Below, piece by piece: positions 34,176-41,945 of a DNA stretch of 42,039 nt. Within the stretch, counting starts at the first letter, position 1. The number at the start of each line of letters is the position of its first letter. This DNA comes from Ruminococcus sp. GTDB lineage: Bacteria > Bacillota > Clostridia > Oscillospirales > Acutalibacteraceae. The DNA lies in contig JAFUKO010000077.1 in assembly GCA_017473555.1 (NCBI GenBank), positions 1-42,039 on the forward strand, in the 5' to 3' direction. Position numbers and translations under genes: made by a program. Under the pieces are notes generated by a model, which worked only from the letters and a program-made list of their open reading frames with translations, did no database searches and was not told where the DNA came from.

Positions 34176-35294
34176 ATGGCTAGTAATATTAAAGAGCGTA
34201 TCTACAAATTTGATAATATCAAGCTACTGACTATCGTACTTGTTGTTGTCGGCCACGTAATCGAAGGCTACGTTGACAAGTCCGATATGTTCAAAAGCTT
34301 ATTCATATTCATCTATTCGTTCCATATGCCGCTGTTTATTTATTTGAGTGGTTTGTTCCAGAAACGTTTTTCTGATGAAAACAAACTCAAAATAAACAAG
34401 ATTGCATTTTATGTAACTCTGGGCTTTTTGCTTAAAACCATTAACGCCCTGGCAAAAATGGCAGACGGCAAAAAGTTCTCCATCGACTTCTTTGGTGGAG
34501 CGAGTATAGACTGGTATCTGTTTGTGATGTCGATGTTTATGGTGACAGCGTACTTAACCAGAAAGATTCATCCTGCTGTTATGCTCAGCGTATCAGCTGT
34601 TTTAGGATGTGTAAGTGGTTACTTTGATTTTATCGACGACACGCTTTATTTATCCAGATTCTTTGTGTTCCTGCCGATATACTTACTCGGCTATTATATG
34701 ACACCACAGCTTCTCATTAAGATTGAGAAAAACTATGTAGTCAAGGCCGTAAGCGGAACATTTATGCTGTTGTACTTTGTTCTGTGTTTCAGAAATCTCG
34801 ATTTGATTTACAAATTAAGACGACTGTTCACAGGAAAAAATCCGTTCTCGTCAGTACCTATAGACGGTTGCGGTTTTGAGCACAGGCTGATGTGCTATGG
34901 CATCTCAATTATGCTATGTATGGCTGTATTCTGCTTTATACCTAACATCAAAGTGCCGATTCTATCAAATATGGGAGCTAACACTTTGGCTGTATATTTC
35001 TGGCACAGACCATTACTTTATCTTTTAAGTGCAACACCGTTTTTTGAAATAATAATCAATCTCGGCGATCCGCTGTACAAGATAATACTCTTGAGCTTTG
35101 GTGTAATACTCGCACTCGTGCTTTCATTCAATGTGTTTATGAAACCGTTAAACACTTTAGGAAAGCTCATCAACAAACTCAGTCCACTTTGGTGTTATGT
35201 ATTAATATTCGCACCATTCTTTGTGGGATTGCTTACTATTATTAATGAGCTTCCCTCCTACTTCTCATATCTTTTGAGTAAAATCAAAAACTAA
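34176..35294 (+). CDS. Acyltransferase family 3 membrane protein
   Basis: 372-residue multi-pass membrane protein: DNIKLLTIVLVVVGHVIEGY with the catalytic-type His, FHMPLFIYLSGLF, and NTLAVYFWHRPLLYLL near the end, as in the acyltransferase-3 family. ATG 34176 is used; a TTG at 34167 is in frame but lacks any ribosome site. The site before ATG is also weak, so coupling to the gene 14 bp upstream is likely. Last gene of the operon, before a strong terminator. It may O-acetylate the same glycan. Confidence 0.88.
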   Translation: MASNIKERIYKFDNIKLLTIVLVVVGHVIEGYVDKSDMFKSLFIFIYSFHMPLFIYLSGLFQKRFSDENKLKINKIAFYVTLGFLLKTINALAKMADGKKFSIDFFGGASIDWYLFVMSMFMVTAYLTRKIHPAVMLSVSAVLGCVSGYFDFIDDTLYLSRFFVFLPIYLLGYYMTPQLLIKIEKNYVVKAVSGTFMLLYFVLCFRNLDLIYKLRRLFTGKNPFSSVPIDGCGFEHRLMCYGISIMLCMAVFCFIPNIKVPILSNMGANTLAVYFWHRPLLYLLSATPFFEIIINLGDPLYKIILLSFGVILALVLSFNVFMKPLNTLGKLINKLSPLWCYVLIFAPFFVGLLTIINELPSYFSYLLSKIKN

Positions 35295-35302
35295 ACATAC
35301 AA

Positions 35303-35340
35303 AAACCGCACAGTGCAAATCACTGTGCGGTTTATTTTTT
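35303..35340. terminator. Bidirectional terminator between acyltransferase and DAHP synthase
   Basis: AAACCGCACAGTG (35303-35315), loop CAAAT, CACTGTGCGGTTT (35321-35333), then a T-run. Serves both convergent operons. Confidence 0.92.
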
Positions 35341-35346
35341 ATAGCA

Positions 35347-36375
35347 TTAAATCATATCAGCAATATCATAGATAAGTCTTTCTGACTTTTCCCAACCAAG
35401 ACAAGGGTCAGTGATACTCTTACCGTATACGCCATCATCTACAGACTGATTGCCATCCTCAAGATAACTCTCAATCATAAAGCCCTTCACCATTGCTTTT
35501 ATATCGCTGTTGTGACGTGCAGAGTGTAAAACTTCCTTACAGATTCTGGACTGTTCAAAAGGATTTTTAGCGGAGTTAGAGTGGTTAGCATCAACAACAA
35601 GTGCAAGATTCTCAACTCCACGCTGAGCATACATCTCGTGCAGTAATTCCAAATCCTCGTAGTGGTAGTTAGGCATCATCTTGCCGTGCTTGTTGACATA
35701 ACCTCTTAAAATCGCATGTGCAAGTGGGTTACCTGATGTCTTAACCTGCCAGCCTCTGAACACGAATGTGTGTCCATGCTGAGCAGCCTCAATAGAATTA
35801 AGCATAACCGAGTAGTCACCGCTGGTAGGATTCTTCATACCTACAGGAACTGTGATACCGCTACTTACTAATCTGTGTTCCTGATTTTCAACAGAACGTG
35901 CACCGATAGCAACATAAGACATAAGGTCATCAAGATAGCGATAATTCGCCGGATAGAGCATCTCGTCAGCTGTTGACATACCATACTCCGTTAGCACACG
36001 TGAATGGAGTTCACGGATGGCTAAGATACCCTTGAAGGTATCCGGCTTTGAATGTGGGTCAGGCTGGTGGAACATACCTTTGTATCCACTACCGTTAGTT
36101 CTCGGCTTGTTTGTATAAATTCTAGGAATAAGAATCAGCTTATCTTTAACTTCCTGCTGAACCTTATTCAGCCTCTCAACATATTCAAGTACCGCATCTT
36201 CTCTGTCAGCAGAGCAAGGACCGATAACAAGAACAAGTTTATCAGATTCGCCTTTAAAAACCTGTGCAACCTCTTTATCAATCTGTTCTTTTCGCTCTAC
36301 AGCCTTCATAGACAGCGGATACGCTTCTTTAACTTCCATAGGTATAGGGAGTTTCTTTTCGAAAATCATTGACAT
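35347..36375 (-). CDS. 3-deoxy-7-phosphoheptulonate synthase (DAHP synthase, AroF/G/H type)
   Basis: 342-residue enzyme of the first shikimate step: phosphoenolpyruvate plus erythrose-4-P gives DAHP. Class I-alpha motifs: VIGPCSADRE, PRIYTNKPRTNGSGYKG, DTFKGILAIR, GARSVENQEHR, GMKNPTSGD, VDANHSNSAKNP and GFMIESYLEDG. Start 36375 is chosen because GGAGG then falls eight bases upstream; two in-frame ATGs nearby are too close or too far. Transcribed from its own strong promoter downstream of nrdG, so independently controlled. Confidence 0.95.
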   Translation of the reverse strand: MSMIFEKKLPIPMEVKEAYPLSMKAVERKEQIDKEVAQVFKGESDKLVLVIGPCSADREDAVLEYVERLNKVQQEVKDKLILIPRIYTNKPRTNGSGYKGMFHQPDPHSKPDTFKGILAIRELHSRVLTEYGMSTADEMLYPANYRYLDDLMSYVAIGARSVENQEHRLVSSGITVPVGMKNPTSGDYSVMLNSIEAAQHGHTFVFRGWQVKTSGNPLAHAILRGYVNKHGKMMPNYHYEDLELLHEMYAQRGVENLALVVDANHSNSAKNPFEQSRICKEVLHSARHNSDIKAMVKGFMIESYLEDGNQSVDDGVYGKSITDPCLGWEKSERLIYDIADMI

Positions 36376-36399
36376 TTGCATTCCCTCCAAACACAAAAA

Positions 36400-36428
36400 A
36401 TGATACCGCAAAACCAGCTGTTTGTCAA
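36400..36428 (-). promoter_or_regulatory. Promoter of the DAHP synthase gene
   Basis: Minus-strand TTGACA (36428-36423), 17-bp spacer, TATCAT (36405-36400). Confidence 0.82.
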
Positions 36429-36462
36429 TAATTTATCAATAACAGCTATGACTCTGCGGTAT
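36403..36462. promoter_or_regulatory. Nested inverted repeat overlapping the DAHP synthase promoter
   Basis: Outer arms ATACCGCA (36403-36410) and TGCGGTAT (36455-36462); inner arms AGCTGTT (36416-36422) and AACAGCT (36441-36447). It straddles the -35 and -10 boxes and begins six bases after nrdG. It may terminate nrdG RNA, act as an operator, or both. Confidence 0.6.
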
Positions 36463-36467
36463 TAAAA

Positions 36468-36998
36468 TCATCTCATTAACTTGTCCCACAAAACGATATC
36501 ACCACTACTAAGGGAGCGTTTTACATCAATTACACGTTGGTTTTTACTACCACGAAATTGCAGTGAAATATCCTTTTGCTCCTCAATATACGGACCATCA
36601 ACCAGTACATCAATGTATGACAACATCTCGTCTGTAAACTTACCCCTCGCTCTGCTGACAGATAAAAGGTGTTTGTCAAAAAGGTAACCTGTGTAGCACC
36701 AGATATCTTTATTAGGGAACCTTGCTTTAACTTTTCGTAAAAACAAGGTTAAAGCCTCCTGATTTTCTATCTCAAATGGCTCGCCACCAAGTAGCGACAA
36801 GCCATTCACAAAATCAGGCTCAAGATATTCTAAGATGAGTTTTTCTGTTTCTTCGGTGAATTTTTCTCCATAAGAAAAATCCCACGTTTCTTTATTAAAG
36901 CAATTTTTACAATGGTGAGTGCATCCCGACACAAAAAGTGACACTCGTACTCCAACACCATTTGCAATATCTCGTTTTTTGATTGTTGCGTAGTTCAT
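36468..36998 (-). CDS. nrdG: Anaerobic ribonucleoside-triphosphate reductase activating protein
   Basis: 176-residue radical SAM activase. It uses S-adenosylmethionine and a [4Fe-4S] cluster (CTHHCKNC, residues about 27-34) to install the glycyl radical on NrdD. NKETWDF after the cluster and LSLLGGEPF are family motifs. The start is the ATG that overlaps the nrdD stop (TGATG), not the longer upstream frame. Partner of nrdD immediately upstream. Confidence 0.95.
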   Translation of the reverse strand: MNYATIKKRDIANGVGVRVSLFVSGCTHHCKNCFNKETWDFSYGEKFTEETEKLILEYLEPDFVNGLSLLGGEPFEIENQEALTLFLRKVKARFPNKDIWCYTGYLFDKHLLSVSRARGKFTDEMLSYIDVLVDGPYIEEQKDISLQFRGSKNQRVIDVKRSLSSGDIVLWDKLMR

Positions 36999-39157
36999 CA
37001 GATGTGCAGCACTCTTTCCTGAATTTCCTGAGTTCTGCCCTGATTCCAGTACTGAGTACCAATGTAACCGCAAGTGCGTCGAGCAACGTTCATTGTGTCC
37101 TGATCACGGTTGCCACAGTTAGGACACTCCCACACGAGTTTTCCGTCATCTTTTACGATTCTGATTTCACCATCAAAACCGCATTTCTGACAGTAGTCGC
37201 TCTTGGTGTTAAGCTCTGCGTACATAATATTATCGTAAATGAAACGAATAATCTGAAGCACAGCATCGATGTTCTGTTGCATATTAGGAACTTCAACGTA
37301 GCTGATAGCTCCGCCTGTAGAGAGAGCCTGGAACTTTGACTCAAACATCAGCTTATCAAAAGCGTCTATCTCTTCAGTAACGTGCACGTGGTAGCTGTTA
37401 GTGATATAAGCCTTGTCGGTAACACCCTCGATAACGCCAAAGCGTTTCTGCAAACATTTTGCAAACTTATAGGTTGTACTCTCAAGAGGTGTACCGTAAA
37501 TACCAAAGCCGATTGTAGTTTCAGCCTTCCATTTATCACACGCCTTGTTCATATATTTCATTATATCGATAGCAAAATCAGTAACAGACGGATCAGTGTG
37601 TGACTTGCCGGTCATATAGCGAACACACTCACAAAGTCCTGCATAACCGAGCGAAATTGTAGAATAACCACCGTAAAGAAGTTTGTCGATAGGCTCGCCC
37701 TTTTTAAGTCTTGCAATAGCACCGTCCTGCCACAAGATAGGTGCAGCATCAGAAAGAGTGCCTTTTAATCTATTGTGACGGCACATCAAAGCTCTGTAGC
37801 AAAGTTCAAGTCGTTCATCAAAAATCTTCCAGAACTTATCGATATCCTTACCACTTGAAAGAGCGATATCAACCAGATTGATTGTTACAACGCCCTGATT
37901 AAATCTGCCGTAGAACTGATACTCACCTTTGTCGTTCTTCCATGGAGTAAGAGCACTTCGACATCCCATAACAGGGAAGCAATTGCCCTCTTTAAGGCTC
38001 ATCATAACCTTTTCAGAAATATAATCTGGCACCAGACGTTTTGCTGTACATTTAGCAGCAAGCTCTGTTAAGTACCAGTACTTTGAGTCAGGTGTGATAT
38101 TGTCCTCCTCAAGAACATAGATAAGCTTAGGGAATGCAGGAGTAACATAAACACCCTTTTCGTTCTTAACACCCTGATACCTCTGCTGTAAAACTTCTTC
38201 AATAATAAGTGCAAGGTCGTGCTTTTCCTGCTCACTCTTAGCCTCATTAAGATACATAAACACGGTAACAAACGGAGCCTGTCCATTTGTTGTAAGCAAA
38301 GTTACAACCTGATACTGGATAGTCTGTACACCACGGTTGATTTCTTCTCTTAAGCGTTTTTCAACAACTTTTGAGAGCTTTTCTTCATCAACCTCAACGC
38401 CGATGAATGAGTATTCCTCTTCAACCTGTTTTCTGATTTTCTTTCGGCTGACTTCAACAAACGGAGCTAAATGTGTCAGTGAAATACTCTGACCACCATA
38501 CTGATTTGACGCAACCTGAGCGATAATCTGTGTTGCAATATTACAAGCAGTTGAAAAACTATGAGGTTTTTCTATCATTGTTCCGCTTATAACAGTGCCA
38601 TTCTGGAGCATATCCTCTAAATTCACAAGGTCACAGTTGTGCATATGCTGAGCGTAGTAGTCAGTATCGTGAAAGTGAATGATACCATCCTCATGAGCTT
38701 TGACTATATCCTCAGGAAGCAGAATACGCATAGTGATATCCTTACTTACTTCACCAGCCATATAGTCACGCTGGACAGAGTTAACTGTAGGGTTCTTATT
38801 AGAATTCTCCTGTTTAGCTTCCTCGTTGTTACATTCAATAAGTGTTAAAATCTGATTGTCGGTTGTGTTAGCTACACGAGCCAGATTACGTGTATAGCGA
38901 TATCTGATATAACGTTTAGCAGTTTCATAAGCACCGCACTTCATAATCTCAAGCTCTACAAGCTCCTGAATTTCTTCGACAGAAAGTGCACGTGAAATAC
39001 ATTCACCTGTATTCTTAATAGTTACTGCTATATTTCTGATCTGCTCATCAGTAAGTTCTCTGCCGTTATCGTTAGCTTGGTCAGCTTTAGTAATAGCCGC
39101 AATAATCTTTTCAATGTTAAACTCGGCTTCGCTGCCGTTACGCTTAATAATCTTCAT
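36998..39157 (-). CDS. nrdD: Anaerobic ribonucleoside-triphosphate reductase
   Basis: 719-residue glycyl-radical enzyme that makes deoxyribonucleotides under anoxia. An ATP-cone lies at the N-terminus (MKIIKRNGSEAEFNIEKIIAAI...). The catalytic core includes HFHDTDYYAQHMHNCDLVNL and GYAGLCECVRYMTG. The C-terminal zinc ribbon is CQKCGF...CPNCG, then the glycyl-radical loop RRTCGYIG about 25 residues from the end. The ATG is set by AAAGGAG seven bases upstream. Its promoter carries paired NrdR boxes. Confidence 0.97.
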   Translation of the reverse strand: MKIIKRNGSEAEFNIEKIIAAITKADQANDNGRELTDEQIRNIAVTIKNTGECISRALSVEEIQELVELEIMKCGAYETAKRYIRYRYTRNLARVANTTDNQILTLIECNNEEAKQENSNKNPTVNSVQRDYMAGEVSKDITMRILLPEDIVKAHEDGIIHFHDTDYYAQHMHNCDLVNLEDMLQNGTVISGTMIEKPHSFSTACNIATQIIAQVASNQYGGQSISLTHLAPFVEVSRKKIRKQVEEEYSFIGVEVDEEKLSKVVEKRLREEINRGVQTIQYQVVTLLTTNGQAPFVTVFMYLNEAKSEQEKHDLALIIEEVLQQRYQGVKNEKGVYVTPAFPKLIYVLEEDNITPDSKYWYLTELAAKCTAKRLVPDYISEKVMMSLKEGNCFPVMGCRSALTPWKNDKGEYQFYGRFNQGVVTINLVDIALSSGKDIDKFWKIFDERLELCYRALMCRHNRLKGTLSDAAPILWQDGAIARLKKGEPIDKLLYGGYSTISLGYAGLCECVRYMTGKSHTDPSVTDFAIDIMKYMNKACDKWKAETTIGFGIYGTPLESTTYKFAKCLQKRFGVIEGVTDKAYITNSYHVHVTEEIDAFDKLMFESKFQALSTGGAISYVEVPNMQQNIDAVLQIIRFIYDNIMYAELNTKSDYCQKCGFDGEIRIVKDDGKLVWECPNCGNRDQDTMNVARRTCGYIGTQYWNQGRTQEIQERVLHI

Positions 39158-39207
39158 ATTATTTCTCCTTTCGCAATTTACTCTATGGTTTCTGTTTAAA
39201 ATAATTT

Positions 39208-39255
39208 TCACTAGATATTGTAAAGTATATTCAGTATAGCAACTATATGTTGTGT
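39208..39255 (-). promoter_or_regulatory. Tandem NrdR boxes upstream of nrdD
   Basis: Minus-strand ACACAACATATAGTTG (39255-39240) and TTACAATATCTAGTGA (39223-39208) match the NrdR pattern (ACACWATATATWGTGT) at about 13 and 12 of 16 positions. They are 32 bp apart, about three helical turns, the known geometry for NrdR pairs. Confidence 0.8.
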
Positions 39256-39261
39256 GGTCAA
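39233..39261 (-). promoter_or_regulatory. Promoter of nrdDG
   Basis: Minus-strand TTGACC (39261-39256), 17 bp, TATACT (39238-39233). The first NrdR box fills the spacer between the two hexamers. Confidence 0.82.
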
Positions 39262-39371
39262 GAGAAATCTGTCATTTTTATGTTTACATTTTAGTAATTT
39301 GTTCAGGAAGAATTATATCTACCAATAATATGAACCTTATTTAGAAATCTTTGGAATTACAAAACCTCCAC

Positions 39372-39403
39372 AAAAAATAAATCCCAAGTTTTGAACTTGG
39401 GAT
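39372..39403 (-). terminator. Terminator of the TcdA gene
   Basis: Minus strand: ATCCCAAGTT, 3-nt loop, AACTTGGGAT, then TTTATTTTTTG. Confidence 0.9.
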
Positions 39404-39408
39404 AAATG

Positions 39409-40113
39409 TCAGACATTACTGATAAGATCATTAACTACCGCAGAAGCAATAATTATACCGGCAGCTGCAGGCACAAAAGCTGAACTTGCAGGCACCGCTT
39501 TTGAGTTTTCTACAACCTTTTGAGCGTATTTCGGTTCTTCTTTTGAGTATACCACCTTAAGCTTTTTTATATGGTTTTTCTTACACAGATTACGCATAGC
39601 CCGAGCAAGCGGACAAACGCTGGTTTTGTATATGTCGCTGATTTCCAGCATTTCAGGGTGCAACTTATTGCCTGTGCCCATAGAGGAAATAATCGAAATC
39701 TTTTTATCCTGTGCAATTTTGGCTAGTGTAAGTTTTGCGGATACTGTATCTACAGCATCAACAATATAGTCATACTGAGTAAAATCGAATTCGGCTGCAT
39801 TTTCAGGCAAAAAAAACGTATTTCTTGTTTCAACCTTACATAGTGGATTAATAGACAGAATACGTTCTCTTGCAACATCCACCTTTGATTTACTAACCGA
39901 ATCCTGTGTTGCAAGAATCTGACGATTTATATTTGAGCGTGAAACAGTATCATTATCAACAACTGTAATAGCACCGATAAAGCTTCTGGCTAACGCTTCG
40001 ATGACATAACCGCCAACTCCGCCGGCTCCGAATACTATCACGTGAGAATTCTTAAGCTTCTCTAACGCCGTGTCACCTATTAACATTTGTGTGCGTGAAT
40101 ACATCTCTTTCAT
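39409..40113 (-). CDS. tcdA: tRNA threonylcarbamoyladenosine dehydratase (TcdA/CsdL, ThiF family)
   Basis: 234-residue E1-like ATP-dependent enzyme that cyclises t6A37 in tRNAs to ct6A. ThiF-fold motifs: VIVFGAGGVGGYVIEALARSF (nucleotide loop), DNDTVSRSNINRQILA (adenylation site), DYIVDAVDTVSAK, and VCPLARAMRNLCKK, which is typical of TcdA. ATG 40113 is chosen with AGGTGG six bases upstream; the upstream 6-codon extension has no site. Single gene with own promoter and terminator. Confidence 0.92.
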   Translation of the reverse strand: MKEMYSRTQMLIGDTALEKLKNSHVIVFGAGGVGGYVIEALARSFIGAITVVDNDTVSRSNINRQILATQDSVSKSKVDVARERILSINPLCKVETRNTFFLPENAAEFDFTQYDYIVDAVDTVSAKLTLAKIAQDKKISIISSMGTGNKLHPEMLEISDIYKTSVCPLARAMRNLCKKNHIKKLKVVYSKEEPKYAQKVVENSKAVPASSAFVPAAAGIIIASAVVNDLISNV

Positions 40114-40140
40114 AAGACACCACCTGATCAATATGTAGAT

Positions 40141-40169
40141 AGTATATCATACCTGAGAGGTATATTCAA
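40141..40169 (-). promoter_or_regulatory. Promoter of tcdA with palindrome in the spacer
   Basis: Minus-strand TTGAAT (40169-40164), 17 bp, TATACT (40146-40141). The spacer contains a perfect palindrome ATACCT-3-AGGTAT (40149-40163), a possible operator. Confidence 0.6.
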
Positions 40170-40176
40170 ATAGGTG

Positions 40177-40205
40177 TTGAAAAACTATTCTGAATCTAGT
40201 AAAAT
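40177..40205 (+). promoter_or_regulatory. Promoter of the HPr-kinase-like gene
   Basis: TTGAAA (40177-40182), 17 bp, TAAAAT (40200-40205). It overlaps the longer possible start at 40174, which rules that start out. Confidence 0.65.
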
Positions 40206-40230
40206 AGCATTACAGCAAAGCGAGGTAGTT

Positions 40231-40938
40231 ATGGAAATTTACAGAATTGCCGACCTCAACATCGGGGTTGAGAGCAAAAACGACTTTACAAAAAAATATA
40301 TGAAGGACTATCTTGTAAATGATACAAAGGTTGATTTCACCGTCACTACTACAGACGATATGATTAACTACGAAAAAAGTATCGCTATAGAAAAAGTCCC
40401 GGAACCTTACTACGAGTTAACAGCTATTTTGCGCTCTATCTGCCGTACTATCCTTGATGAGTACAATGGATTTTTCCTGCATTGTTCTTGTCTTAAATAC
40501 GAAGACAAGGCTATAGTTTTTACCGCAAAAAGCGGTACCGGAAAATCAACTCATGCAAGACTCTGGCGTGAGTTACTCGCTGATAAGGTCACTATGATAA
40601 ACGACGACAAGCCGATTGTCCGATTTATAGATGGTGAGTTTATTATATACGGTACTCCGTGGAACGGTAAACACTCGCTGTCTAACAACATAAAAGCTCC
40701 GATTAAAGCTATCTACTATCTGCATCAGGCTGATGAAAACAAGGTCGAAAAATGCGACCCTATAAGTTCTATCAGCAAACTACTGTCACAGACTATTATT
40801 CCTGATAACAATGAGTGTATGAACAAACTTCTTACAATGCTCGAAAATCTTGTGACACAAATTCCGATGTTTGATTTGTATTGCAACATTTCAGAAGATG
40901 CAGTAAACACAGTTTTAAATTCCTTAAACGAAATATAA
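40231..40938 (+). CDS. HPr kinase/phosphorylase-like P-loop protein (orphan)
   Basis: 235-residue protein whose C-terminal half has the HprK/PEP-carboxykinase-type P-loop: FTAKSGTGKSTHARLWREL (residues about 107-125), then INDDKPIVRF and YGTPWNGKH, the order seen in HprK-like proteins linked to peptide or sugar metabolism. It lacks the HprK N-terminal domain and the full HPr-binding signature, so it is not the standard HprK. ATG 40231 has GAGG five bases upstream. No peptide-modification partner lies nearby. Substrate unknown; protein or small-molecule kinase is possible. Confidence 0.8.
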   Translation: MEIYRIADLNIGVESKNDFTKKYMKDYLVNDTKVDFTVTTTDDMINYEKSIAIEKVPEPYYELTAILRSICRTILDEYNGFFLHCSCLKYEDKAIVFTAKSGTGKSTHARLWRELLADKVTMINDDKPIVRFIDGEFIIYGTPWNGKHSLSNNIKAPIKAIYYLHQADENKVEKCDPISSISKLLSQTIIPDNNECMNKLLTMLENLVTQIPMFDLYCNISEDAVNTVLNSLNEI

Positions 40939-40947
40939 CACATAAAA

Positions 40948-40975
40948 AGCGACGGTACACTTACGTACCGTCGCT
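40948..40975. terminator. Convergent terminator between HprK-like and DegV genes
   Basis: AGCGACGGTAC (40948-40958), 6-nt loop, GTACCGTCGCT (40965-40975). T-run is on the minus strand side, so it mainly serves degV. Confidence 0.88.
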
Positions 40976-40988
40976 GTATTATTATATC

Positions 40989-41849
40989 TTATTTTGTCAT
41001 AAAGAGAACGCCAAGGGTGTTAGGGCCACAATGTGAAGAAATTGTACACGAAGCTCTAGTAACATGAACTTCGTCAAAGATATTCTTCTCAACGAGAGCA
41101 TTCTTAACACTCTCTACTAATTCTTCATCACAACCGGCGTGAGTAACAAAAGCACGAGCTGTATCGACCTCACCATACTTAGTGATGATGTCGTTCATAT
41201 ACTCGATACAAACTTTATTAAACTTACCTCTGTACTTCTTGTTAACGCCCATTTTACCGTGCTCAGATGTCGAAACCTCAATACAAGGCTTTAAACCAAG
41301 AAGGTTAGCACCAAAAGCTTCGATAGCAGAACATCTGCCACCTGCAGCTAAGAAGTCGAGCTTATCAATAACAAAGCTTGCGTGGCTCTTGTGAACCATC
41401 TCACTTACTGCGTCTGCAACTTCCTGTGCACTCTTTCCCTGTTCGATAAGCTCAGCAGCTTTGATAACCAAAAGACCTGTGCCTGTACTTAAATTACAGG
41501 AATCAACAACCGCTACTCTGCCGTCAAACTCTGCTGCAGCGAGCTTACTTGACTGATGAGTTACAGAAAGACTTGAACCTAAACTGATGTGAACAATATC
41601 GTAACCCTCATCTATATACTTTGAGAAAATATCAGTATACTCACCAACGCTCATAGCCGCAGTGCGTGGGAGCTCCTTAGTCTTGTAGAAATGGTCGTAT
41701 ATCTCCTCAGGTGTGATAGTTTCCCAGTCATCATAGGTATTGTCACCTAGATTGATGTGCAGAGGGATATCGTGCACCTTATACTTCTCAATCAGCTCTT
41801 TATTAAGGTCACAAGTTCTGTCAGCTGTAAGAATAACTTTATTACCCAT
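40989..41849 (-). CDS. DegV family fatty-acid-binding protein
   Basis: 286-residue DegV protein. Members bind a single fatty acid and act with fatty-acid kinase FakA in Firmicutes. Motifs: ILTADRTCDLNKELIEKY, PLHINLGDNTYDD, RTAAMSVGEYTDIF, ISLGSSLSVTHQSSKLAA and the C-terminal HCGPNTLGVLFM. GGGGAGG lies 11 bases before the ATG. It stands alone, with no fakA beside it in this window. Confidence 0.93.
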   Translation of the reverse strand: MGNKVILTADRTCDLNKELIEKYKVHDIPLHINLGDNTYDDWETITPEEIYDHFYKTKELPRTAAMSVGEYTDIFSKYIDEGYDIVHISLGSSLSVTHQSSKLAAAEFDGRVAVVDSCNLSTGTGLLVIKAAELIEQGKSAQEVADAVSEMVHKSHASFVIDKLDFLAAGGRCSAIEAFGANLLGLKPCIEVSTSEHGKMGVNKKYRGKFNKVCIEYMNDIITKYGEVDTARAFVTHAGCDEELVESVKNALVEKNIFDEVHVTRASCTISSHCGPNTLGVLFMTK

Positions 41850-41869
41850 ATTAATCTATGCCTCCCCTA

Positions 41870-41898
41870 TTGTTATCTCTCAAAAATGATGATATACT
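41870..41898 (+). promoter_or_regulatory. Predicted promoter of the truncated 3'-end gene
   Basis: TTGTTA (41870-41875), 17 bp, TATACT (41893-41898). A second -10-like TATAAT lies at 41904-41909. Confidence 0.5.
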
Positions 41899-41945
41899 AT
41901 TATTATAATGATTATTCATTAAATTTCAATACACGGTGAGCAATT

